Positions 1 through 9,224 of a stretch of DNA of 20,000 nt are shown piece after piece. Source of the DNA: Neoscytalidium dimidiatum (taxonomy: Eukaryota > Ascomycota > Dothideomycetes > Botryosphaeriales > Botryosphaeriaceae); assembly GCA_037367355.1 (NCBI GenBank), contig JAVSCG010000039.1:1-20000 (forward strand), in the 5' to 3' direction. Below the pieces are notes generated by a model that searched no databases, was not told the origin of the DNA, and saw only the letters and a list, made by a program, of their open reading frames with translations. The position numbers and the translations under genes were made by a program. Numbering within the stretch: the first letter of the stretch is position 1; every line of letters starts with the position of its first letter.

Positions 1-2287
1 AGAGATATAGAAAACTAGATATATACCTACTTATTCTAGCAATCTAAGTTTAAAGGAAATAGGTAAAAGTTTTTTCTTAATTTAGTAGAATCCGATTTTC
101 TTATAGTCTAATTTGTCGTTCGATCGTATTATTTTAATATTTTTTCTAAGAAGCTAGACTTTATCTCCTTCTTTTAGGGGCGGCGACGCCTAGCGCCGTC
201 TATCGTAGTATATAGCTATTCGGTATATAGTAAATTTAATATCTCGGGCTAGTTTCTAATATAGTTCGCGTAGCTAGTCTATTCTAAGTATAGCTTTTTA
301 GGCGAGTACTTTATAGATCTAGAATTCTTCGAAGGCGGTAGGGTCGAATCCGTAGTTAGCGTAGAAGGGCGTAGTTTATATAGCTTCTATTAATATACTA
401 TTATACGCGTATTAGACTAATAGTAGGAGCTCGACCTAGTTATTTTACTTATATTTTAGATAGAATCTTAGATACTATTCTAGCGTCTAGTTAGTTCGTT
501 CCGTTTATCTATTAGTTTACGGATATACCGTTATTAATATCTTATATTTAGTTCCTAACTTATAGACTAGGGTTTACTAGAACTTAGCTCTAAATTATAG
601 ATCTTAGTCTATAATTAGCTCCTTAGACATTTCGTAGTAGGCGAAGATATATCTAAGAAAGAGGTAGGTATAGCCTTCCGCTCTAATTTTTTTATTATAA
701 GGGATAAAGTATACCTACTTTATTAGACGATTAATAATAACTAGGATAGCGTTATATCGTACTTTAGTTACGGGGCCTACTAAAATTAGTAGGTCGGTAA
801 TAAAGTCTATTATAACTAATTTCTAAGGTTTAGTTAGTATTATAATAAGCTATAGTTATCCGTATAGTATATACTATACCGCCTTATTCTTTACGTATTC
901 GTTATATTTCTAGATAACTTTCTCTACTATTTTCCTTATTTAGGGAAAGTAGAAGTATCTTATAAGCCGTTCTAGAGTTCTTATTATTTCTAGATATTCG
1001 TAAACTACGGACTCGTAGTATTTCTTTATTAGCCGTTTACGTAGAGGTATAGGTACGTAGATTTTTCCGTAAAATAGTATATTACCTCTATAGTCTTAGA
1101 CTAAGTCGGGGTCGTTATACTCGGGAGTATCTATTTATTAGAGTAGTTCTTAGGATAGTAGATTATTATTATATTTTCCTTAGATAATTTATTCTTAAGT
1201 AGCGGTATCGTCTTCTTCCCCGTTTATTACTTCTTTCGTAGTTTCTTTAGATATTAGTATAGATTCCTTATCCTATAGTTCTTCCTCGTCCTTAAGCTCC
1301 TATTTAGGTATTAGGCCTTTTAGAGGCTCGTCGTTATTAATAGGGTTTTTTAATCTTATAATAGGTACTAGTATCCGTTTCTCCTAGAGTAGATTAAGTT
1401 CCTTAATAATTTAGAGGCGGTTAGGGCCTAGCGTACCGTCGTTATTTTATCGTAGTACCGCTAGTAATAGTTTCGGTTTTCCTTTTATATAGTCGGCTCT
1501 ACGACTAAGTACGTTAGCTTTACCGTTTTCCTCTTCCTTACGGTAGTAGATCTTAAAGTAGAAGGGGGCTAGTTATTCTACCTATCGTACTTATCTTCTA
1601 TTTAGTATCTTAGTAGTTATAAAGTATCCTAGGTTCTTATAATCCGAGTATATCGTAATTTCGTAGTTAGCTCCCTTAAGATAGTATCGCTATTCCTTAA
1701 ACGCTATAACGATTGTAAGTAGTTCTTTATCGTATATTTCGTAATTAAGTTCGGCGGGTAATATTTTATAAGAGTAATACGTAATAGGGTATAATCTTCT
1801 CTTATCGTCTAGCTAGCTAAGGGTAGCGCCGATAGTATAGTCGAATACGTTAGTTTTAAAGTAGAGCAGCTTATTAGGGTCGAATATAATTAGTACCGGC
1901 GCTTCTACGAAGGCCCTTTTAAGTTAATTAAACGCCTCTTACTAGGGTTCTTTCTAGGTAAAGGAGGTATTCTTTCGAGTAAGTCGGATTAAGAGTTCGG
2001 CTATATATAAGTATCGTTCGATAAATCGTCTATAGAAGTTAGTAAATCCTAGAAAGGCTTATACTTTCTTAACGTTTCTTAATTCTAGCTACTTTAGGAT
2101 ATCTTCTATCTTTCTTAGGTCTATAACTACTTTTTCTAGTTTAATAATAAAGTCTAGAAATTCTACCCTTTAGGTATAAAAGGTATATTTTTCTAGTTTA
2201 ACGGAGAGGTTATATTCGAGTAGTTTCTAGAGGACTTTAGATATATATTCCTTATATTCTTTAAGGGTTTCTAAGTATATTAGAATA

Positions 2288-2299
2288 TCGTTGAGGTAG
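2288..2299 (-). pseudogene. Mutated RT catalytic box of the older copy (YLDD to YLND)
   Basis: In the young copy the polymerase box Tyr-Leu-Asp-Asp is encoded by 7972-7983. The aligned bases here read Tyr-Leu-Asn-Asp, because one G-to-A change on the sense strand turned GAC into AAC. The first catalytic aspartate of reverse transcriptase is therefore lost, in addition to the stop codons. This is a direct read of the alignment and shows the older copy is catalytically dead. Confidence 0.85.
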
Positions 2300-4364
2300 A
2301 CTATATAGAATCGGTCTAGATATTCTCGTAGGACGTAGTTAACGAGGACTTAGAATATAATAGGGGCGTTAGTAAGTTTAAAAGGTATTACTAAATACTC
2401 GTATAGACCGTATCGAGTTCTAAATATAGTTTTCTATTTATATTCTTTCTTAATTTAAATAAGATAGTACCTATCCCGTAGGTCTAGCTTAGTAAAGAAC
2501 CGCGCTCTAAAGAGGCGATTTCTTAGTTCGTTAATACGGGATAGAGGGTAGCGGTCTTTAATAGTAATATCGTTTAGAGATCTATAATCTATATAGAGGC
2601 GTAACTTACCTCCGGGCTTTAGTACGAAGAGAACGGGGAATCCTACTAAGGATTAGAAAGGTCGGATATATCCCTTCTTTAATAATAAGTCTAAGTATTC
2701 CCTTATTACTTATAACTCCTTTTCTAATATTAGATATAAGAGTCTAAATCGGGGTTCGATACCTAGTTTTAAGTTAATCTCGTAGTCCTATAGTCTATAT
2801 TCCGGTAGTACGTCTTCGATCTTTTCTCTAAAAATCTCCTTAAACCGGTAGTATTTCTTAGAAACGCTATTAAGGTATTATTCGTATATCCTAGTAGGAT
2901 TATCTCCTTCTACGAGTATCGGGTAGTCTAGTTTTTCTCGTCTAGTAGTACTAATCTATTAGGTTCTTTCTTTATTTATAGTAGTAGGGCGATACTATAT
3001 TATTCCGATAGCCTATCCCTTCTTTCGGGTCCTTTCTAGCGCCGCTTTCGAAATTAGGCTTACGTAGGTAATCGGTTTAGCTATAGTACGTAGTTTCTAT
3101 TCTAGTTCTTAGTTTCGTTCTCTAGACTTAAGGGTAATTCCTCTATTATTCTAATTATATTATACTTTCTATTTCTTCTACTAAGGGATATCTAGAATAA
3201 TATTATACTTAGGAATCTTAGTAACGTCTAGATAGATACGTTCTCTATAGTTTTTATATTCGAGAATTAGTTTCGGGGTTTCGATAATTACCTTTCTATC
3301 TCTAAAGAAGCTAGGGGATTTATTAACGGTTCTTAGCTAGTATAGTTAGTCCTTTTCTCTAGGTCTTAGATTAGCTTTTTCTACGAATCGGTTTAAGACG
3401 TAGTTTCCTTATAATACGAAGTCGATAAAGGTAAGCGCTCGGCGTCTATTAATTCTTATTACGATAACCTAGTAATTCCTATATTCTATAGAATCCCCCT
3501 CGCTTTCTAGTAGGTATTCTATAGTTTTTCTAGTTAATACTACTATAGTCCTATAGGGCGGAAGGCTCGCCTACTATAGCCCTAGTTTAGTAGGCGTTTC
3601 TAGTTTTTTAGATAGTACCCGCTAATATTCTTAGCTTCCTAGTAAATAGAGTAGGCCTCGATACTATAAGTAGACTAGTAGAGGGTATTATAGTCTGGGA
3701 TTTTAGGCCGTTCTTTCGTAGCTAAGGTGGTTTTCTTATTATTAGTCCGCTAGTTATTAGTTCGTTTATCTAGGTAGTTTCTACTAATATATTCGTACTT
3801 TCTATAGTAGAAGTAAAGACTCTTTTTACGTCGTCGCTATTCTTTCTCTAGCGCTAGCTAAGGGTTTTGTCGTTAGTTAGTATCTAAGTCTATAGGATCC
3901 TCTAGAGATAGATTATTTTAGGGTTATAAGGTGTTAGCCGAGTATCGGGTTTAGCCTATTTCTTATCTAAAATTAAATAGTTATTAGTCGACTCGGATAG
4001 CTATATTAATAGTCTCGCTAAGGTTCTTAGACAATCTAGTATAGGCGAATTCGGCCTTTATATTATACTTTAGCCCCTTATAGAAGATCTATTTAAGGGA
4101 TTAGTCGTTCTAATTAAGGTAGGAGGCGAGTATATAGAATTCCGTAACGTATTCCGAGACTAATTAAGTTTATCGGAGATTCTAAATTCGAAGGGCGGCC
4201 TCCTACCCCTCGTTTTTACTACTAAAGGCTTGTCTAATTACGTCGGTAAAGCGATTATAGTTAGCGAATAGGCTGCTAGTTTCTATACGTAGGATAGCCG
4301 AGCGGAAGTTCTTTTAATAGGATTCGAACTATCGTACTATATTACCTTAGAGGTAGGTTTCTAT

Positions 4365-4369
4365 AAAGC
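4365..4369. repeat. Target-site duplication, left copy (AAAGC)
   Basis: AAAGC lies immediately left of the LTR that starts TGTTACG at 4370. The same five bases follow the other LTR at 10913-10917. In an uninterrupted copy of the family the site occurs once (about 10038-10042). A 5-bp duplication is normal for Ty3/gypsy integrases. Confidence 0.93.
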
Positions 4370-4754
4370 TGTTACGCCGGGACTCTTTCTGGGGGAGTCG
4401 AGGCGCGTCGTCAGGCAGCTTGGGCTTTCTAGGGGCCAATACAGTGGTAGGCAGGGGAGGTTCGTACAATAGTAGGGTAGGAATCAATTGACAAGTTGAC
4501 CACGAGGGTCCTAACTACGATAAATGAGTGTGGTCTATATACATGGAGTGATCGGTACGATCAGTAGTGATCTGTAATGTTAACCCACTGATCAGTACTG
4601 ATCGGTGGTCCGAGCTTTGCTGAGCGAGTGTGCGGTGGTCTGGTGCATCAGTGTCGGTAGGTATTCTGCCGAGTTAGGCCCCGAGTTGGTCACGTGGGCG
4701 GTGAGTAGTCGTAGGGTTTCGTTATCCGCCTTTCTGGGCGACTGTGCCGTAACA
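4370..4754 (-). repeat. 3' LTR of the young gypsy element (385 bp)
   Basis: The LTR runs from TGTTACG to CGTAACA, perfect 7-bp terminal inverted repeats. By eye it is identical along its full length to 10528-10912. In sense it is the downstream LTR, since the polypurine tract adjoins it at 4755. It contains the palindromic GATC cluster and the TATATAG box also described for the 5' LTR. Confidence 0.96.
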
Positions 4755-4767
4755 CTATCCCCCCTCT
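4755..4767 (-). other. Polypurine tract
   Basis: Directly inside the 3' LTR the sense strand reads AGAGGGGGGATAG, a purine run (with one T) where plus-strand DNA synthesis would be primed during reverse transcription. Its position and composition are those expected of an LTR retrotransposon. Confidence 0.85.
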
Positions 4768-4772
4768 AGGCA

Positions 4773-4789
4773 ACCTTCGGCCCGAAGGT
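4773..4789 (+). promoter_or_regulatory. 17-bp palindrome with CGG-C-CCG core
   Basis: ACCTTCGG and CCGAAGGT flank a single C, giving a perfect inverted repeat. It lies between the polypurine tract and a TATAAAG box, just upstream of the plus-strand Zn2Cys6-like gene. Zn(II)2Cys6 proteins typically bind paired CGG triplets, so it is a candidate operator, possibly autoregulatory. The palindrome is seen directly; the function is inference. Confidence 0.5.
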
Positions 4790-4793
4790 CGAG

Positions 4794-4800
4794 TATAAAG
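4794..4800 (+). promoter_or_regulatory. TATA box (TATAAAG) for the plus-strand gene
   Basis: A consensus TATAAAG lies 55 bp upstream of the ATG at 4849, on the strand opposite to gag-pol and outside the LTR. The spacing leaves room for a short 5' leader, consistent with a dedicated promoter for the antisense gene. No transcript evidence is available. Confidence 0.55.
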
Positions 4801-4848
4801 GTAGTTGAGCTCCCTCCTTAGTTCCCTTGAGATTATTTCTCTGCCGTC

Positions 4849-5196
4849 ATGTCCAGTTCCGCTCGTCGACGCGCGCTTCTCGCCCGTATCCTTCGTAACG
4901 GTACTGACGCTCCCAGACGTTGTTCCTTTTGTGTGGAGAGACCTCGTCTTCGTTGTCTTGTGTCGCCGGATTCCAAGAGGTGTTACGAGTGTGCCAAGCG
5001 AGGCCACCTTTGTTCCTTTCCTTCTGACATGGCTTCCCCTATTGAGTTTCGTCGTGTGGATCAACAACGGGACCGGGTGCGGGCTCAGATTGAGCAGACC
5101 CAGCGCGAGATCGAAAGGGATGAGGCCGAGATTCAGCGGTTGCAAGAGGAGGCTCAACGTTTGGTTCGTCGTACCGCCACTTCTCGGTCAAGGTGA
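4849..5196 (+). CDS. Zn(II)2Cys6-like cysteine cluster plus coiled-coil protein, antisense to gag-pol
   Basis: The open frame encodes 115 aa and starts at an ATG in fair context (CCGTCATGT). An Arg-rich N-terminus (residues 5-24) precedes six cysteines at 25, 28, 36, 45, 48 and 55, spaced C-x2-C-x7-C-x8-C-x2-C-x6-C. The fungal Zn(II)2Cys6 binuclear cluster is C-x2-C-x6-C-x5-12-C-x2-C-x6-8-C, so it differs by one residue in the first loop. Residues 70-107 form a Glu/Arg/Gln-rich heptad-like helix, resembling the dimerisation helix that often follows such clusters. The stop overlaps the convergent pol frame (ends 5154). A compatible frame continues to 5482, so the present stop may be a frameshift. 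The expected role is DNA binding, possibly regulating the element. It is not a standard gypsy domain; alternatively it is a captured host fragment. The reading frame is well supported, the function is not. Confidence 0.68.
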   Translation: MSSSARRRALLARILRNGTDAPRRCSFCVERPRLRCLVSPDSKRCYECAKRGHLCSFPSDMASPIEFRRVDQQRDRVRAQIEQTQREIERDEAEIQRLQEEAQRLVRRTATSRSR

Positions 5197-5807
5197 TCCG
5201 CCTGTTGCGGACACTTTCCTTCCTGGATTCCCGGGTCAGGAGTTGTTTGAGCGGGAGTTGGCGGCCATTGAGGCTGAGGAGGCGCAGGAGGCGCGGGCGG
5301 CTCAGGGGTCCTTGTTATCTGGTTCAGGCGGTGGTGACGTGGCGGGTTCCGACGGGCTGGTTCCTCGAGAGGCACCGGTGGACCAGTTTCAGGTGTCCTT
5401 GACGCCTCCTCCGGGGTTTGCGTCGTGGGAGGATGCTCTGGGTTTGGGCGGTCAGGGTTTCGTCGGTGGTATTCATGGATGAGTTCCTCGCAGTTAAGGT
5501 AAGAGATTGGTTCCCATGAGGGTTCCCACGGGTTCCCGGCGGAATCCGCTCCTTCCCATTTGATGAGGTACTTAAATTGACCGTCGATCCAGTCTCCATC
5601 CAAGATTTTCTCTACGTCCCATTCTTTGTCGGCGTCATCGGGGTGTATTTCAAGTTCTGGGTCAGGTTCGGCGTTGCTGTGTGCGGGTTCAAGTAAAGAG
5701 ATGTGGAAAACTGGGTGTATACCCACTTGTTCTGGCAATCTGAGTTTAAAGGAAACAGGTGAAAGTTTTTTCTCAATTTGGTAGGGTCCGATTTTCTTGT
5801 GGTCCAA
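5154..5807 (-). pseudogene. pol: Pol C-terminus: GPY/F motif, chromodomain, Pro-rich tail
   Basis: The 217-aa open segment starts with the integrase C-terminal GPY/F module (GPY near residue 7, then a beta-rich stretch ending HPVFHISLLEP). A chromodomain follows at about residues 60-118, with the usual aromatic and acidic pattern (VEKIL, YLIKW, PWEPSWEP, ELIHEY). The chromodomain binds modified histone tails and targets chromovirus integration, often to heterochromatin. That fits insertion into silenced RIPed DNA. The last roughly 100 residues are Pro-rich and overlap the convergent plus-strand gene, so the true pol end may lie before 5154. Upstream frameshifts (5836-5840 and about 5870) separate it from the integrase core. 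Confidence 0.85.
5185..5482 (+). pseudogene. Probable C-terminal part of the Zn2Cys6-like protein, out of frame
   Basis: A second plus-strand frame is open here and reads like the rest of the upstream protein. It has a helix rich in Glu, Ala and Gln (about 5245-5305), then a Gly/Ser-rich linker and a short tail ending in TGA at 5480-5482. It is joined to the 115-aa frame only by a shift of two lost bases or one gained base near 5165-5200. The minus strand here is also open, as a Pro-rich tail after the pol chromodomain, so one frame may be a shadow. The balanced composition of the plus-strand frame favours it slightly. An intact protein would be about 210 aa. Confidence 0.4.
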
Positions 5808-5895
5808 TTTGTCGTTCGATCGTGTTGTTTTGATGTTTTTCTGAGGAGCCAGACTTTATCCCCTCCTTCAGGGCGGCGACGCCTGGCGCCGTCTG

Positions 5896-6715
5896 TCATG
5901 GTACATGGCCATTCGGTATGCGGTGAATTTGATGTCTCGGCCAGTTCCTGGTGTAGTTCACGTAGCTGGTCTGCTCTGAGCATAGCTTTTTGGGCGAGTA
6001 CTTCGCAGATCTGGGGTTCTCCGAAGGCAGTAGGTCGAATCCGTAGTTGGCGTAGAAGGGCGTGGTTTGTGTGGCTTCCGTTGATGTGCTGTTGTACGCG
6101 TATTGGGCTAATGGTAGGAGTTCGACCCAGTTGTTTTGCCTGTAATTCAGGTAGAATCTTAGGTACTGTTCTAGCGTTTGGTTGGTTCGTTCCGTTTGTC
6201 CATCGGTTTGCGGGTGTGCCGTTGTTGACATCTTGTGTTTAGTTCCTAACTTGTGGACCAAGGTTTGCCAGAACTTAGCTCTGAATCGTGGGTCTCGGTC
6301 CGTGATTAGTTCCTTGGGCATCCCGTGGTGGGCGAAGACATATCTGAGGAAGAGGTAGGCGCAGCCTTCTGCTCCGATTTTTTGTTACAAGGGATGAAGT
6401 ATGCCCATTTTGTCAGGCGGTCGACAATGACCAGGATGGCGTTGTGTCGTGCTTTAGTCACAGGGTCTACTGAATTTGGCAGGTCGGTGATAAAATCCAT
6501 TGTGACCGATTCCCAGGGTTTGGTTGGTGTTGTGATGAGCTGTAGTTGTCCGTATGGTGCATGTCGTGCCACCTTGTTTTTGCGCATTCGTCACATTCCT
6601 GGATGACTTTCTCTACTACTTTCCTCATTCGGGGAAAGTAGAAGTGTCTTGCAAGCCGTTCCAAGGTTCTTGTCATTCCTGGGTGTCCGTGAACTGCGGA
6701 CTCGTGGTATTCCTT
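5896..6715 (-). pseudogene. pol: Integrase: HHCC zinc-binding domain and DDE core, frameshifted
   Basis: In sense order, H-x4-H near 6712-6695 and C-x2-C in the segment ending CDECAK form the N-terminal zinc-binding module. The core follows with the first catalytic Asp in VTMDFITDLP. The second Asp is in ITDRDPRF and the Glu in DGQTERTN, the D,D-35-E triad that joins retroviral-type cDNA to target DNA. The domain is split across three frames (open segments 6467-6676, 6306-6587 and 5896-6321). Runs at 6577-6581 and 6378-6383 are one base shorter than in the RIPed copy, which explains the breaks. All catalytic residues are present, so the damage is frame only. Confidence 0.9.
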
Positions 6716-7042
6716 TGTCAGCCGTTTGCGCAGAGGTGTGGGTACGTAGATTTTCCGCGGAATAGTATGTTGCCTCTATGGTCTTGGACTAGGTCGGGGT
6801 CGTCATGTTCGGGGGTGCCTATTCGTTGAAGCAGTTCTTGGGATAGCGGATCATTGTTATATTTTCCTTGGATGATTTGTTCCCAAGTGGCGGTGTCATC
6901 TTCTTCCTCGTTTACTGCCTCTTCCGTGGTTTCTTCAAGTGTTGGTATGGGTTCCTCGTCCTGCGGTTCCTCTTCGTCCTCCGGCTCCTGCTCTGGTGTT
7001 GGGTTTCGTGGAGGTTCGTCGTCGTCGATGGGGCTCCTAGCC

Positions 7043-7873
7043 TTATGATGGGTGCCAGTATTCGTTCTTCCCAGGGTGCGTCGGATTCTTCAATGATTCG
7101 GGGCGGTTGGGGCCTAACGTGCCGTCGTCATTTTGTCGTAGTACTGCTGGTGATAGTTCTGGCTTTCCTTCCACGTGGTCGGCTCTGCGGCTAAGTGCGT
7201 CGGCCTTGCCGTTTTCACTTCCCTTGCGGTAGTGGATCTTGAAGTAGAAGGGGGCGAGTTGTTCTGCCCATCGTACTTGTCTTCTGTTTAACACCTTGGT
7301 GGTTGTGAAGTATCCCAGGTTCTTGTGATCCGAGTATACCGTGATTTCGTAGTTAGCTCCCTCAAGGTAGTGTCGCCATTCCTTGAACGCTGTGACGATC
7401 GCAAGCAGTTCTTTGTCGTGTATCTCGTAATTGAGCTCGGCGGGTGACATTTTGCGAGAGTAATACGCGATAGGGTGTAATCTTCCCTCGTCGTCTGGCT
7501 GGCTGAGGGTAGCGCCAATGGCATAGTCGGATGCGTCAGTTTCGAGGTAGAGTGGCTTGTCAGGATCGAACATGAGGAGTACCGGCGCTTCTACGAAGGC
7601 CCTTTTGAGTTGATCAAACGCCTCTTGTTGGGGTGCTTCCCAGGTGAAAGGGGTATTTTTTCGGGTGAGTCGGATTAGGGGTTCGGCTACATGCGAGTAT
7701 CGTTTGATGAATCGTCGGTAGAAGTTGGCAAACCCTAAAAAGGCTTGTACTTCTTTGACGTTCCTTGGTTCTGGCCACTTCAGGATGTCTTCCACCTTTT
7801 TTGGGTCCATGACTATTTTTCCTGGTTCGATGATAAAGCCTAGAATTCTACCCTTTGGGCATGGAAGGTACAT
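7043..7873 (-). pseudogene. pol: RT thumb/connection and RNase H domain
   Basis: The 276-aa open segment begins at the end of RT (GFIIEPGKI, typical of the Ty3 RT C-terminal region), then the connection segment, then RNase H. RNase H motifs include ETDASDYAIG (first Asp), the YEIHDKELLAIV helix, YSDHKNL and the final KADALSRRAD. The enzyme removes the RNA template and generates the plus-strand primer. It is out of frame with the RT body because the run at 7844-7845 is one base shorter than in the RIPed copy. Another one-base loss near 7030 separates it from the region before integrase. Confidence 0.92.
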
Positions 7874-8591
7874 TTTTCTGGTTTGACGGAGAGGTTGTAT
7901 TCGAGTAGTTTCTGGAGGACTTTGGATACATGTTCCTTGTGTTCTTCAAGGGTTTCTGAGTAGATCAGGATGTCGTCGAGGTAGGCTGTGCAGAATCGGT
8001 CCAGATATTCTCGTAGGACGTGGTTGACAAGGGCTTGGAATGTGGCAGGGGCGTTGGTAAGTCCGAAAGGCATTACCAAGTACTCGTACAAACCGTATCG
8101 AGTTCTGAATGCGGTTTTCCATTCATGTCCTTCCTTGATTCGGATAAGGTGGTACCCATCCCGCAGGTCTAACTTGGTGAAGAATCGTGCCCCGGAGAGG
8201 CGATCCCTTAGTTCATCGATGCGGGGTGAGGGTAGCGGTCTTTGATGGTAATGTCGTTCAGGGATCGGTAATCCACACAGAGGCGTAACTTGCCTCCGGG
8301 CTTTGGTACGAAGAGGACGGGGAATCCTGCTGAGGATTGAGAGGGTCGGATGTATCCCTTCTTCAGTAGTAAGTCCAAGTGTTCCCTCATTGCTTGTAAC
8401 TCCTTTTCCGACATTGGATATAGGGGTCCAAATCGGGGTTCAGTGCCTGGTTTCAAGTTGATCTCGTGGTCCCATGGTCTGTGTTCCGGTAGTGCGTCTT
8501 CGATCTTTTCTCTGAAAATTTCCTTGAACCGGTGGTATTCCTTAGGAACGCCATCAAGGTACTGTTCGTGTATCCTGGTGGGGTCATCTCC
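7846..8591 (-). pseudogene. pol: Reverse transcriptase domain, frameshifted
   Basis: Sense-strand motifs appear in the order expected for Ty3/gypsy RT. A pre-fingers segment leads into [11 protein letters not shown] and [19 protein letters not shown], then [12 protein letters not shown], the [13 protein letters not shown] motif and YLDDI. The catalytic YLDD is at 7972-7983 and is intact. The domain lies in three pieces: a stretch out of frame with protease before 8456, 8208-8456, and 7840-8091. Short runs at 8587-8594 and 8221-8232 are one base shorter than in the older copy, which accounts for the splits. No active-site residue is missing. Confidence 0.92.
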
Positions 8592-9145
8592 TCCACGGGT
8601 GTCGGGTAGTCTGGTTTTTCTCGTCTGGTGGCACTAATCTGTCGGGTTCTTTCTTTGTTTGTAGTGGTGGGGCGATACCACATCATTCCAATTGCTTGCC
8701 CCTTCTTTCGGGTCCTTTCCAGCGCAGCTTTCGAAATTAGGCTTACGTGGGTAATCGGTTCGGCTATGGTGCGTGGTTTCCATTCTGGTTCTTGGTTTCG
8801 TTCTCTGGACTTGAGGGTAATTCCTCCATTGTCCCAATCGTATTGTATTTTCCATTTCTTCTGCCAAGGGATGCCGAGAATGACATCATACTTGGGGATC
8901 TTGGTAACGTCTAGACAGATACGTTCCCTGTGGTTTTTGTATTCGAGGGTCAGTTTCGGGGTTTCGATGATTACCTTTCCATCTCCAAAGGAGCTGGGGG
9001 ATCCATCAACAGTTCTCAGCTGATATGGTTGGTCCTTTTCTCTGGGTTTTAGGTTGGCTTTTTCTGCAAATCGGTTTGAGACGTAGTTCCCTTGTGATGC
9101 GGAGTCGATGAGGGTGAGCGCTCGGCGTCCATTGATTTTTGTCAC
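8453..9145 (-). pseudogene. pol: Aspartic protease domain of pol
   Basis: The 230-aa open segment has the retropepsin active-site pattern LIDSASQGNYVS (Asp-Ser in place of the more common Asp-Thr/Ser-Gly) at about residues 12-24, and the second conserved block ILGIPWQKKW, typical of gypsy proteases. The enzyme would cleave the Gag-Pol polyprotein. The last roughly 45 residues of this frame are spurious: beyond about 8590 the real RT N-terminus is in another frame. Ala instead of Gly after Asp-Ser is a mild oddity, shared by some gypsy proteases. Confidence 0.85.
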
Positions 9146-9224
9146 GACAACCCAGTGGTTCCCGTATTCTGCGGAGTCTCCTTTGCTTTCTGGTGGGTGT
9201 CCTGTGGTTTTCCGGTCGATGCTG

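Larger units (their letters stand above)
1..4369 (-). mobile_element. RIP-mutated Ty3/gypsy chromovirus (older copy), left part
   Basis: This stretch aligns base for base with the young element (window position 1 matches about 5697) but carries pervasive C-to-T and G-to-A changes. CpA/TpG are almost gone while CpG is kept. In sense (minus) order it holds gag from about residue 144, the zinc-knuckle region, protease, RT, RNase H, integrase and the start of the region before the chromodomain. The end carrying the 3' LTR is outside the window. The young element interrupts it at 4369/10913. Reading frames are littered with TAG/TAA from CAG, CAA and TGG codons. The homopolymer lengths here often restore frame where the young copy has lost a base, so it is a useful record of the ancestral frame. 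The family assignment is firm; no function remains. Confidence 0.93.

Noticed and set aside
4690..5157. 155-aa minus-strand frame starting MSLLLQPLN
   Set aside because: Mirror of the plus-strand Zn2Cys6-like gene and its promoter; low-complexity Thr/Arg-rich product with no motif, lying across the polypurine tract and LTR edge.
4805..5190. N-terminal half of the 225-aa plus-strand frame
   Set aside because: Out of frame with the cysteine cluster and without motifs. Only the part after about 5185 looks coding, as the displaced C-terminus of the neighbouring frame.
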